Shown in pieces: positions 1 to 8,946 of a stretch of DNA of 64,000 nt (its first letter is position 1; every line of letters begins with the position of its first letter). The notes under the pieces are model-generated. The model saw only the letters and a program-made list of their open reading frames with translations, did not search any database and was not told the origin of the DNA. Both the position numbers and the translations under genes were made by a program. The DNA comes from CAVYXZ01 sp965223835. Lineage in GTDB: Bacteria > Chloroflexota > Anaerolineae > Aggregatilineales > Phototrophicaceae. Location: contig CBDCXQ010000001.1 in NCBI GenBank assembly GCA_965223835.1, forward strand, positions 4,774,001-4,838,000, read 5' to 3'.

Positions 1-1
1 G

Positions 2-1102
2 CAGCAACAGGCTGAAGAACTCGAAAAGCGGGTTATCGAGCGCACCGCCCAGCTATTCGAAGTGCAGAAACGGCAGCAAGCGATTTTGGATGCAGTGGGC
101 GAGGGCGTATTTTATACTGAGGATCAGGCGATTGAGTATGTGAATGGGGAACTGTGTAAACAGACGGGCTACCCTGTCCATGAATTATCCGGCCAACCGG
201 CAACTATCTTCCAGAACGAAGACGATCCACTGGGCTGGGCTAATCTGGCGCACAAGCTCAACCATAATCGCATCTGGCGCGGTGAAGTGCAGGTGAGGCG
301 GCAAGATGGTGAATGCTTTGATGCCGGTATCACCATCGCCCAGGTGAGCGAACCCGGCGAACAACCGTTGCGAGCGGTAACTGTTGTGCGTGATATTAGC
401 CAGGAAAAGGCGTTGCAAGAACAACGCAACCGCTTTATCGCTATCGCGTCGCATGAACTGCGCACCCCACTAACCAACTTTATGACGCGCCTGTATCTGT
501 TACGCCGCCAACCGGACCGGCTGGATACGCATGTCCAAATTCTCGATGATGCCGCCGAACAGATGAAATTGCTGGTCGACAATCTACTGGATCTCACCCG
601 CCTGGAGCAAGGTGCTGTTCGCTTGAATCGGCACCGGGTACGGACGCAAGAAATTATTGAGACCGTAATGCGCTTACAACAGAGCGAAGCGCAATCGAAA
701 GCAATCAATCTGGAAATGCAGTTAGATCCAGAGCCGCGCTATGTCCTGGCCGACTCGGGTCGCTTGCAACAAGTTATCAGCAATCTTGTCACCAATGCCA
801 TCAAGTTTACCCCGCCCGATGGTTGCGTAACCGTTAAGCTGACAACCCAACCCTGGGACGGTCAGGACGCGGTGGTCATCCATGTAATTGATACCGGCGT
901 TGGCATTCCCCCTGAGCATCAAGCCCATATTTTCGAGCCATTTCACCGGGTTGATGACACAACCACCGGCACAGGCCTCGGCCTGAGCATCACGCGGGAA
1001 ATCGTCGAACTTCATGGCGGCAACATTACGATGGAAAGTGAACCCGGGCGCGGCGCGTGTTTCACGGTTAAACTTCGCCTCGCTGCCGATGAAACCGCTT
1101 GA
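2..1102 (+). CDS. PAS-domain sensor histidine kinase, 5'-truncated by the window edge
   Basis: The frame is open from the first bases of the window, so the true start lies upstream. The visible N-terminus is a charged helical linker, followed by a PAS domain (ILDAVGEGVFYTED and onward), then HisKA with the phosphoacceptor in IASHELRTPL, then a HATPase with N box (LVTNAIKF), G1 box (DTGVGIPP) and G2 box (GTGLGLSI). It should autophosphorylate on the H-box histidine in response to a signal sensed by the missing N-terminal part and the PAS domain. No membrane segment is visible in the remaining part. No response regulator gene follows directly; the next gene is a lipoprotein. Family assignment is secure; signal and partner are unknown. 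Confidence 0.93.
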   Translation, partial: QQQAEELEKRVIERTAQLFEVQKRQQAILDAVGEGVFYTEDQAIEYVNGELCKQTGYPVHELSGQPATIFQNEDDPLGWANLAHKLNHNRIWRGEVQVRRQDGECFDAGITIAQVSEPGEQPLRAVTVVRDISQEKALQEQRNRFIAIASHELRTPLTNFMTRLYLLRRQPDRLDTHVQILDDAAEQMKLLVDNLLDLTRLEQGAVRLNRHRVRTQEIIETVMRLQQSEAQSKAINLEMQLDPEPRYVLADSGRLQQVISNLVTNAIKFTPPDGCVTVKLTTQPWDGQDAVVIHVIDTGVGIPPEHQAHIFEPFHRVDDTTTGTGLGLSITREIVELHGGNITMESEPGRGACFTVKLRLAADETA

Positions 1103-1242
1103 ACCGCCGTGCAGTAGCGCATAGCCAATAAACCAACCAGCCCCTGGCAATCATCTTCTGGCTGCCAAAAAATGTCACTATTCAGTGGTATTCCATCTGA
1201 GACGGGTTATAATGTGGGATAGAAGCCAGAAAATTTGGGATA

Positions 1243-2217
1243 ATGAGGGATATGGGTCACTGGGGATGGCGACCTCTGTTAAACACCCTGTTTATCTGTG
1301 TTTTGGTAACAGGCTGCAACATTTCCAGTGGTACAGCGCCCGCCCTTTCCCCCACAAACTTACCCCTGGTCACCCTGACACTACGAATACGCCCATCGCC
1401 GACACCCAGCGTGCCACCCATTACACCCGTGACCGAAACGATCAATCCCGTCCCCACCGCCCAGTCCACACCTACGACTGACTCCACCTATGTCGTGCGT
1501 CCGGGGGATACCTTACTCGGAATCGCACTGGATTTTGGCCTGGGGGTAAGCGAACTGCGGGCAGCCAACGTGGGAATTGATCCGCTGGCATTGCAAGTCG
1601 GGCAAATCATCAGCATTCCGCCGCCGAGTCTCGCCAGCGCTGCGCTGCCTACGCCATTGCCAATCGTGCTTGATCCACCGGCGTGCGAGTTCATGATTAC
1701 CGGCAGGCTGCTATGTCTGGGACAGGTACATAACCCCTATGACCGGCCTTTGCGCAACGTTCGCGTCGGGTTAACCTTGCTGGCTGCCGATGAAACTCCG
1801 CTCCAGCAAATCACCACCGGCGTGGAACAGATGCTGATCCCACCACAAAGCAGCGCCCCCTACAGCGTCATTCTGCCCGGCCAGGAATATGACCGGGTAG
1901 TGGTCAATCTGCTGGCGGCGGACAAAGTGGATGCGCCCCTCAGCGTACCAACATTGGACATCGTGCGCGAACAGGTTCAGGCGCAGGACAATCGTTATCA
2001 GGTGACGGTTACGTTGCGCAACAGCACCGCACAAACGATCAAATCCGCCCGTTTGATTCTGACCGTTGTTGACGACGAGCAGCGCGTCGTCGGGCTGCGC
2101 ATCATCGACTCGCCGACGGGTTTTGAACCGGGAGCCGAGCAAACCCTCACTGTCGAAGCGCTGACCCGCGCCGCTGATGGCCCGCTGCAACACACCCTGT
2201 ATATTGAAGGCCGCTAG
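1243..2217 (+). CDS. LysM-domain lipoprotein with FxLYD-like repeats
   Basis: The protein is 324 aa. It begins with a hydrophobic signal segment ending in a lipobox (LVTGC, Cys25), so it should be lipidated and exported. A Thr/Pro-rich linker leads to one LysM domain at about residues 83-127 (YVVRPGDTLLGIA), the usual peptidoglycan or glycan-binding fold. The C-terminal half holds two beta-rich segments with V-x-N-x-x-x-x-x-I/L patterns (for example VTLRNSTAQTI) resembling FxLYD domains. A TATAAT-like box lies upstream near 1209. A second ATG three codons downstream (1252) is an alternative start. Likely role is a cell-envelope anchored glycan-binding protein; substrate unknown. Confidence 0.85.
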   Translation: MRDMGHWGWRPLLNTLFICVLVTGCNISSGTAPALSPTNLPLVTLTLRIRPSPTPSVPPITPVTETINPVPTAQSTPTTDSTYVVRPGDTLLGIALDFGLGVSELRAANVGIDPLALQVGQIISIPPPSLASAALPTPLPIVLDPPACEFMITGRLLCLGQVHNPYDRPLRNVRVGLTLLAADETPLQQITTGVEQMLIPPQSSAPYSVILPGQEYDRVVVNLLAADKVDAPLSVPTLDIVREQVQAQDNRYQVTVTLRNSTAQTIKSARLILTVVDDEQRVVGLRIIDSPTGFEPGAEQTLTVEALTRAADGPLQHTLYIEGR

Positions 2218-2387
2218 GATAAGAACCTCTTTTGGTTCAAAAATTACATTCATCAGGTTTTCCTAACTATAACGTGAATTGAAACAACGCAGCGTGTCCT
2301 ATATACTGGAAAGTGGTTAAAAAACGCTGCTGGATATTTGGAATAGGGCTGGCGGGGATCGTCAGCGGAGAAAAGACCAAGACCAAC

Positions 2388-5342
2388 ATGGCAAATCAAA
2401 GCCACCGCGACGTGTTTATCAGCAGCACGACGCGCGACCTGGAAGCCCATCGCAATGCCACCCGGGATGCAGTATGGCGGGCGAATCTGTTCCCGTTGAT
2501 GATGGAACGCGATGTCGCCACGATGGAAGACCCGGTTGAATATTCGCTCAATCTGGTGGCAGATGCCGAGATCTATGTCGGGATCTTTGCGCTGCGCTAT
2601 GGCTACGTTCCCGATGACCCGGAACGCAATCCGGAAAATCTGTCGATCACCGAACTCGAATATCGGTATGCGGTGGAACGCGAGATTCCGATTCTGATCT
2701 TCATTATGAGCGATGAGCATAGCATTGAGGCGGGCAACATTGAGACCGACCCGCAAAAGCTCATGAAGTTGATGCTGCTGAAAGAACGGCTGAAGGAAAA
2801 GCACGTCGCCGGTTTCTTTAGCTCGGCAGAAGACCTCAGCAATCAGGTATTCCAGGCCTTACAGAGTCACAAGATTCAACATTACATTTCGAAGCTGGAA
2901 AAAAACGCACCCCAGACCCCGGCGTCCGTCAACAACGGTGGCCTGAAGCCCAACTTCGTCCACGCTTACATTCAGCCGCACAATTTTGTGGGCCGCCGCG
3001 CCGAACTCGCGCTGCTCGATGAGTGGGCGGAGTCGCAGGACGTGGTCCAGTTGGTCAAGGCGATGGGTGGCGTGGGCAAGAGTGCGCTCACCTGGGAATG
3101 GGTGCGCCGACAGACGGAGACGAAGCCGCCGGTGCAGGGCATCATGTGGTGGAGTTTTTATGAGAGTAACTCGGCGCTGGAAAATTTCATTCCGCAGGCG
3201 CTGGCCTATATCACCGGCAGTGACCTGACCGCTTTTGAAGGGCGACCGCGGGCCGAAAATGAACAGCGCCTGATCGCGGCGTTGCAGGACGCGCCCTACC
3301 TGATCGTATTCGATGGTATCGAGCGCATTATGGTCGCCTATCAGCGCATCGATTCGTCGCACCTGGATACCAGCGAATTGATCCGCGAACGTCAGTTGCG
3401 CGGCTGTGCCGACCCGCGTGATGATGAATTTTTGGCGCGGTTAATCGGTTGTGCCCCCTCGAAATTTTTGGTCAGTACGCGGTTAATTCCGCAATCCTTT
3501 ACCAATCGGCAGGGTGATCTGGTCAAGGGTGCCCGCAGCATTGATCTGGGGGGGTTAAAGACCGAAGATGCATTGGCGCTGATGGATGAACTGGGCGTGG
3601 TGGGCATCGCCGATCATCTGGCCCGCTTCATGGACCAGTTCGGTAATCACAGCTTGCTACTAAACATTATCGCGGGTCGTATCGCCAATTATCGCCCCGC
3701 ACCCGGCAACTTCGACAGATGGTATGCCGAAGAAGGCCGTGAGCTGAAACTATCCGATCTGGAACTGGGTCAACGGCGAACGCATGTCTTGCAATATGCG
3801 CTGACCGGTCTCACCGACGAATTACGCAAATTGTTGGGGCAAATCGCCACCTTCCGCTACCCGGTAGATTATCAGACCCTGAACAATGTCAATCCGTTTT
3901 TGCCTGATCGGCCAGAGAATGGCGACCAACACCGCGATGACGTGAGTAATGTGCGCGTCAAATTGCATAACGGCCTGGCACAGTTGGAAGAACGCGGGCT
4001 GCTGCTGTGGGACCGGGCCAAAAACCGCTATGATCTGCACCCGATTGTGCGGTCCTATGCCTATGAGCAAATGGAAGAAAGCGAACGGCATCTCACATCG
4101 CGGCAGATCTACAGCCATTTCGCCAACCTGCCGCCGGAAGATCTGGAGAAGGTCGAAAAGCTGGATGACCTGCAACGGTCGCTGGAATTATATGAAGTAC
4201 TGGTGCGTCTCAACCGCTGGGACGACGCGATGGATATTTATGACAAGCGGCTAAAAGTGGCCCTAACCTATAAGCTGGCGCATTATGACACGATTGTCGA
4301 TCTGCTGTCCCCGCTGTTCGCGGATGGTCTGCACGAATTGCCGCGTTTGTCATCCTATCGCGGCCAGAATATCTGCCTGACGGACATGGCGACGGCCTTC
4401 TCCTACCTGGGCGAAACCGATAAATCCATGACGCTGCGCGGCCTGAAGATCAAACTCGCGCTCAAGCAGAAGAGTCACAGCAGCATGGGCGTGGGGCTGC
4501 GGACCTATTCCAGTTCATTACGCCTGGACCAGAACAAGCTGGCAACCTCATTGAAAGCCTGTAAGCTGGCGCTGGAAGTGGCGGAGGCCAGCGGCGACCT
4601 GGACAATGCGGGTATCTCGCACATGTACCTGCTCAGCCTCTATCGCGATATGGGCTGGTGGCTGGAGGCGAAGGAAGCCTACGATCAGTTCAACGACCTG
4701 TTGCAAACACGCTCGGCGCTCAAGAAGTGGCAGCCTACAGCGGATCGCTTTTATGCTGAGATGTTGATCTTCCAGGAACATGACGCAACCGAATTGCTCA
4801 CCACTATCTGGCGACAGGCGCAGGCCAGCAAGAACAAAAATCAGGTGCATATCCGCGAACTCTATCGACTGCGGGGCGAAAGTGCGCTGCAACACGGCCA
4901 GTTTACCACTGCCGCCGGTTTCTTCCTGGATACGATTACGCTGGGACGCAAGTCGAGCATTCCGGTGGCGGGCCTGTTAGGGCGACTGGCGTATGTGCGG
5001 GTGCGCGAGGAACTGTACGAAGAAGCGCAAAATATCCTCAACGAGGCGCTGGAAGCCGAAGATGGCGGGCGCTTGCACGACCTGTTCAACAGCGCGGCGG
5101 AAATTTACCTCGCGCTGGGCGACCCGGCGCAGGCCACGCATTATGCGACCCTGGCTTACGAAGCGGCCTGGACCGATGGCGTGCCGTTTGTGTGGTGGTG
5201 GCGGCTGGAACGTGCCCGCAACGTGCTGGAAACACTGGAAGCCCCCGTCCCGGAACTGCCCGCTTTCACCGAGGGCAACATCGAGCAAGTCCCCTACGAA
5301 GACGATATTTACGCCTTCATTGACGAACTGCGCTCCAAGTAG
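2388..5342 (+). CDS. DUF4062-STAND NTPase-TPR protein (NLR-like)
   Basis: The protein is 984 aa from the chosen ATG; the frame is open 25 codons further upstream, but MANQSHRDVFISSTTRDL aligns with the usual start of DUF4062. Residues about 5-95 are DUF4062 (DVFISSTTRDL, ALRYGYVP), a Rossmann-type domain often found N-terminal to STAND NTPases. A P-loop AMGGVGKSAL sits near residue 225, a Walker B LIVFDGIER near 303, and a sensor-like KFLVSTR follows; these define a STAND/NB-ARC-like ATPase. The C-terminal about 400 residues are helical repeats of TPR type (a sensor platform in the family). STAND proteins are switch-like ATPases in signalling, cell death and antiphage defence. It stands alone between unrelated genes, so effector, if any, must be the DUF4062 part. 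Function inferred, not shown. Confidence 0.88.
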   Translation: MANQSHRDVFISSTTRDLEAHRNATRDAVWRANLFPLMMERDVATMEDPVEYSLNLVADAEIYVGIFALRYGYVPDDPERNPENLSITELEYRYAVEREIPILIFIMSDEHSIEAGNIETDPQKLMKLMLLKERLKEKHVAGFFSSAEDLSNQVFQALQSHKIQHYISKLEKNAPQTPASVNNGGLKPNFVHAYIQPHNFVGRRAELALLDEWAESQDVVQLVKAMGGVGKSALTWEWVRRQTETKPPVQGIMWWSFYESNSALENFIPQALAYITGSDLTAFEGRPRAENEQRLIAALQDAPYLIVFDGIERIMVAYQRIDSSHLDTSELIRERQLRGCADPRDDEFLARLIGCAPSKFLVSTRLIPQSFTNRQGDLVKGARSIDLGGLKTEDALALMDELGVVGIADHLARFMDQFGNHSLLLNIIAGRIANYRPAPGNFDRWYAEEGRELKLSDLELGQRRTHVLQYALTGLTDELRKLLGQIATFRYPVDYQTLNNVNPFLPDRPENGDQHRDDVSNVRVKLHNGLAQLEERGLLLWDRAKNRYDLHPIVRSYAYEQMEESERHLTSRQIYSHFANLPPEDLEKVEKLDDLQRSLELYEVLVRLNRWDDAMDIYDKRLKVALTYKLAHYDTIVDLLSPLFADGLHELPRLSSYRGQNICLTDMATAFSYLGETDKSMTLRGLKIKLALKQKSHSSMGVGLRTYSSSLRLDQNKLATSLKACKLALEVAEASGDLDNAGISHMYLLSLYRDMGWWLEAKEAYDQFNDLLQTRSALKKWQPTADRFYAEMLIFQEHDATELLTTIWRQAQASKNKNQVHIRELYRLRGESALQHGQFTTAAGFFLDTITLGRKSSIPVAGLLGRLAYVRVREELYEEAQNILNEALEAEDGGRLHDLFNSAAEIYLALGDPAQATHYATLAYEAAWTDGVPFVWWWRLERARNVLETLEAPVPELPAFTEGNIEQVPYEDDIYAFIDELRSK

Positions 5343-5349
5343 GGAATCA

Positions 5350-6180
5350 TTAATCCTGCTGAATGACATGCTCCGCCAGGCGAAATGCCCCCAGCGTGAT
5401 GGCGATGGGCAGCAGCACAGGCAGAATATATTCGAGGAATACGCGGGCTTCGAGTGGTAACACCAGCAAGCGCGGCAGGTTGATGAGCAGGAAGTAGAAG
5501 AAGCCGACAAAAATCACTGAGAGCAGGGCCGGGGCACGCACCGGCACACTCGCGCCGATCATCACGGCTAAGGACGCGATCATCACCGGTTCGAGCACCA
5601 GCCGTACCACCGACGATAACATCCCGATGATCAGGGCCAGCCGGGAAAACAGCGATACGTCGTCGAACGACCAGTAGGCCGCATATTGCAAGCCCACCAG
5701 TGGCAGCGTCAGAATCGCCACCCCCATGATAATCAAGCCCAGGTCTTCTACCTGACGCCAGACGCCCGCCGAGGCTTTGCTGTAGAGGATATGACGCAAG
5801 GGCATGGGTGTGGTCCGCAGCAGCGCCAGCGTGTTATTGTGCCGTTCATCCACCATCATCAAGACGGTAAAATTGCCGACGTGAACTAGCAAGCGGGCAT
5901 AGGCAAAGAATACAAACGGCAGCATCACCAACGAGACTGGCAGCAGCGTAAACAGCAGTGGCAGAATGATCGGGATCGGAATTGACGCTAGAATCAAGCC
6001 GATTTGGACGGTCAGAATGCGGACCAGTAGATCCATTTCCAGCGGTAAAACTTTCCAATGGACACCCAGGTGGCGCTTGACAATCGGGTTCGAACGCCGC
6101 GCCCAGAAGGGTAACCGCTGGTCCACGCTGGGCATAAACTCATCCCAGATGGGGTTGCGGGATGTCACAGTGGATTCCAC
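5350..6180 (-). CDS. ABC-2-like membrane permease
   Basis: The protein is about 276 aa with six or so hydrophobic helices. The cytosolic loop DERHNNTLALLRTTP resembles the conserved E-R-x-x-x-T-L-x-x-L-x-x-T-P loop of ABC-2 type permeases that contacts the ATPase. The ORF opens with GTG at 6180; an internal GTG at 6168 preceded by GGAA is equally plausible. Its stop nearly meets the stop of the convergent STAND gene (8 bp apart). The next minus-strand gene upstream (6395-7162) is an ABC ATPase, but of the Mn/Zn type, so a partnership is doubtful. Substrate is unknown. Confidence 0.75.
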   Translation of the reverse strand: MESTVTSRNPIWDEFMPSVDQRLPFWARRSNPIVKRHLGVHWKVLPLEMDLLVRILTVQIGLILASIPIPIILPLLFTLLPVSLVMLPFVFFAYARLLVHVGNFTVLMMVDERHNNTLALLRTTPMPLRHILYSKASAGVWRQVEDLGLIIMGVAILTLPLVGLQYAAYWSFDDVSLFSRLALIIGMLSSVVRLVLEPVMIASLAVMIGASVPVRAPALLSVIFVGFFYFLLINLPRLLVLPLEARVFLEYILPVLLPIAITLGAFRLAEHVIQQD

Positions 6181-6394
6181 GACATTTGCATTTCTACAAG
6201 TAGTTGACAGTCGTCAGTCATCAGTTCCAGCGACTGGCAGATAATTCCAGGGTGTTAATGACTAGCTGGCAATCCGGTTGGGATTCGCAAAGGGACAGTG
6301 AGCGCTAGACTGATCGCTGACGTACTGACCAGCCAATACACCAGTCAGCTTTCATCCATTATACCCCGCACCATCGGCCAATGTTCAACGAACT

Positions 6395-7162
6395 TTAGCA
6401 ACACTCATGATCATCCACAAAAATGTTGACCTGCTCGCCGTTTTCCAGGGTAGCTAAGCGGCTGCCATAAAGCTGTGCCAGGATGTCGCGGGTGTAGACA
6501 TTGGCGGGCGGACCATAGGCGATCAGGTGGTGGTGCAGCGCCATAACCCGGTCGAAGTGTTGAAACGCCAGATCAAGATCGTGGGTGCTGAGCATGATAG
6601 TTAGCCCTGCCGCGTGCAGATCATCCAGCACCTGCATCGTCTCGGCCTGCACCTGGACATCTACCCCGCTGAACGGTTCATCCAGCACCAGCACCTCGGC
6701 TTCCTGGGCCAGCGCCTGGGCGATAAACACGCGGCGGCGCTGGCCCCCACTCAGTTCACCCACCTGCCGCTCAGACAGATTTGCCATCCCGACACGGTCC
6801 AATGCCGTTTCGACAGCATGCCAGTGAGCACGAGTCGGCCAGCGGAGCCAGCCAATCCGCCGGGTGCGGCCCATCATCACGACATCGCGCACCGTCACCG
6901 GGAAATCCCAATTGACCGCCTCATATTGCGGCACATAACCCAACCGAGCATCGCAGTGAATGGTCCCCGACTGCACCGGCAGCAAGCCCATAATGGCCTT
7001 CATCAAGGTGGACTTACCCGCACCATTGGGGCCAATAACCGCGACTTTAGCACCGACAGGCACAGAAAAGTGCAAGTCCTCGATAGCGACCTGTTGTTCA
7101 TACACGACGGTCAAGTTAGCGACAGTGAGGATGGGAGCAGCTTTCAACGTGTCTATAGCCAT
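6395..7162 (-). CDS. Mn/Zn-type metal ABC transporter ATP-binding protein
   Basis: The protein is 255 aa with a full ABC ATPase signature: Walker A GPNGAGKST, Q-loop GYVPQYEAVNWDFP, signature LSGGQRRR, Walker B VLVLDEPFSGVD and H-loop STHDL. The Q-loop context and the short C-terminus resemble the cluster that energises Mn/Zn/Fe importers (ZnuC/MntB/SitB family). The C-terminus ends DDHECC, a possible metal-binding tail. No ABC-3 permease or metal-binding lipoprotein gene is adjacent; the neighbouring permease at 5350-6180 is ABC-2-like. Cytosolic, membrane-associated. Family assignment good, substrate inferred. Confidence 0.87.
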   Translation of the reverse strand: MAIDTLKAAPILTVANLTVVYEQQVAIEDLHFSVPVGAKVAVIGPNGAGKSTLMKAIMGLLPVQSGTIHCDARLGYVPQYEAVNWDFPVTVRDVVMMGRTRRIGWLRWPTRAHWHAVETALDRVGMANLSERQVGELSGGQRRRVFIAQALAQEAEVLVLDEPFSGVDVQVQAETMQVLDDLHAAGLTIMLSTHDLDLAFQHFDRVMALHHHLIAYGPPANVYTRDILAQLYGSRLATLENGEQVNIFVDDHECC

Positions 7163-7273
7163 AGGGATTTACCAGGACATGCAATAACTTAAGCCCGATG
7201 CATTTCGGACGTATTATAGCAGTGTCCTGTCATAGCACCGAGAGGCAACCGGGGAATACATAAAGAATACGCT

Positions 7274-8011
7274 CTAGACGGGTCCCGTGCCAATCGGATT
7301 AAAGCCGAATTTATCGGTACCGCTGACCATGAGCGCACGGTAATTGGGAAAGTTGATCGGCGATTCTTCAGGAAAAAGTCGAACCATCGGCAACGTATAG
7401 CGTGCCACCAGGCCCGTTCGACGACGGGCTGATTGATTGGCAGCCGACCCGTGAACCATCCGTTCCGAAAACAGGATAAACTCACCCGCTTTGCAAGGTA
7501 AGGCAACGGCTTTTGAGACATCAATTGCGTCGGGGTCAACCTGTTCGCCCAGCGTGTCATTCGATGGCACATGGGGTAGGAGTTTTCGGTGTGAACCAGG
7601 AATAACCTGCAGTGGCGCGTTATCCTCACCGACATCTTCCACCGCAATCCAGGCGGTGATGTTGACCGCCGGTTCCAGCGGCCAGTAATTAATATCCTGA
7701 TGCCACTCCGTCGGCTGCCCGACACCATGCGGTTCCTTGATAAAAACGCCGCAGGTCCACAACATCACATCTTCACCAAGCAGCGCAGCCAGCCGCTTCA
7801 CAATGGCGGGATGTGCCACTAACCGGTAGACCGACGGCGTATCCAGATGACGTGAGTGCGTGCGATTGCGGGGGTTGGGGCCATCGCTGGCAAAAACAAC
7901 CTCAAATAATTCATCACGCACATGGGCCATTTCAGCTGCCGGTATCGCTGCGTAAGGCCCCAGATAGCCTTGATAATGAAATTGGTCGATTTCTTGACGC
8001 GTCAAAGACAT
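7274..8011 (-). CDS. Phytanoyl-CoA dioxygenase (PhyH) family oxygenase
   Basis: The protein is 245 aa from ATG 8011, which has a GGAG box about 8 nt upstream; an upstream in-frame extension lacks a ribosome site. The iron facial triad is visible: HxD in WHQDINYW and the distal histidine in MVHGSAAN, followed by an arginine (TGLVARYT) placed to bind 2-oxoglutarate. Fe(II)/2-oxoglutarate dioxygenases of this family hydroxylate diverse small molecules; the substrate cannot be read from the sequence. The gene diverges from an AraC-type regulator starting 92 bp away, which probably controls it. Confidence 0.9.
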   Translation of the reverse strand: MSLTRQEIDQFHYQGYLGPYAAIPAAEMAHVRDELFEVVFASDGPNPRNRTHSRHLDTPSVYRLVAHPAIVKRLAALLGEDVMLWTCGVFIKEPHGVGQPTEWHQDINYWPLEPAVNITAWIAVEDVGEDNAPLQVIPGSHRKLLPHVPSNDTLGEQVDPDAIDVSKAVALPCKAGEFILFSERMVHGSAANQSARRRTGLVARYTLPMVRLFPEESPINFPNYRALMVSGTDKFGFNPIGTGPV

Positions 8012-8103
8012 GATTTTAGCTCCATTTATTGAATTCGTTAACATTGTAGCGAGTTGACATGTTAAAGTGGATGATCTGAAGCTGAACAATTTGCACTGAA
8101 ACG

Positions 8104-8946
8104 GTGATCGTTGTGAAAAAACTCGACCGGAATAGCTGGATGAACGGATTGGCCGGGGGCTGGCTGAAAGTCGATTGTGAGACCCAGACTGCCGGCTATG
8201 GAACGTATTCCGCCTGGGGCGGATTTCAGAACCGACAAATAAACTGCAATATCACCTACCTGTTATTAAGTGGCCGCATCCAGGTGCAACTGCATCACAC
8301 CGGTCAAACATTCACACTGCAACCCGGCGCGTTTTTCCTCTTATCGCCGAACATCCCGCACACCTTCGCGCTTTTACAGCCCGATGAATCAATCGCCCCC
8401 TACCACTTTCGTTTGCGCTTCCAGTTAGAAGATGGCGGTGACTGTGCTTTGGATGATGATTATCTTCATATTCCGTCGGCCCAATTTTTGCGACCGGACA
8501 TTGACCGGCTTTACGATATTGTCAAGTCAGCTAGCCCCTATCGTGAAGAACAGCTTCAAGGAATCATGATTTTGCTCTTCGCCCAGATATTGCGGACAAA
8601 ATCTCTCCAGTCCCACAGAAGACTCAGTGCCAGACAACAGTCACGATTAAACCGGTTCATGCGCGATCATATACATGAGCGGCCCACCGCTGTCGATCTT
8701 GCTAATGTTGTTGGACTGTCGCCGGACTATTTTGCAAGATTATTTAAGCAAACCTACGGGGTCAATGCGCGTACCCAGCTGGTAAACGAGCGGATACAAT
8801 TTGCAGCCATGCTGTTATTGGAAACATCGAAATCTATCACGCAGATCGCTGACGATCTCGGTTACGCAGACATGTATTTATTCAGCCGTCAGTTCAAGCA
8901 GGTTGTGGGGTGCAGCCCCAGCAATTTTCGCCACAAGCACCACTAG
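8104..8946 (+). CDS. AraC-family transcriptional regulator with cupin sensor domain
   Basis: The protein is 280 aa. The N-terminal part looks like the AraC cupin sensor (QVQLHHTGQTFTLQPGAFFLLSPNIPH), and the C-terminal about 100 residues contain the double HTH (VDLANVVGLSPDYFARLFKQ and ITQIADDLGYADMYLFSRQFKQ). GTG at 8104 is the chosen start; a second GTG lies at 8113. It is divergent from the PhyH oxygenase with a 92-bp intergenic region, the standard arrangement for an effector-responsive activator and its target. Its stop codon overlaps the stop of the convergent gene inside a shared CTAG. Confidence 0.9.
   Translation: MIVVKKLDRNSWMNGLAGGWLKVDCETQTAGYGTYSAWGGFQNRQINCNITYLLLSGRIQVQLHHTGQTFTLQPGAFFLLSPNIPHTFALLQPDESIAPYHFRLRFQLEDGGDCALDDDYLHIPSAQFLRPDIDRLYDIVKSASPYREEQLQGIMILLFAQILRTKSLQSHRRLSARQQSRLNRFMRDHIHERPTAVDLANVVGLSPDYFARLFKQTYGVNARTQLVNERIQFAAMLLLETSKSITQIADDLGYADMYLFSRQFKQVVGCSPSNFRHKHH

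Noticed and set aside
722..1150. Minus-strand ORF of 142 codons opposite the first histidine kinase
   Set aside because: The plus-strand frame has complete kinase motifs, and this ORF shows no protein-like features.
1185..1481. Plus-strand ORF of 98 codons overlapping the LysM lipoprotein
   Set aside because: It lies in another frame of a gene with signal peptide and LysM domain, and it is Thr/His/Arg-biased without motif.
8943..8946. Overlap of convergent stop codons inside CTAG
   Set aside because: It is real but a common consequence of dense packing; no function needs to be invoked.
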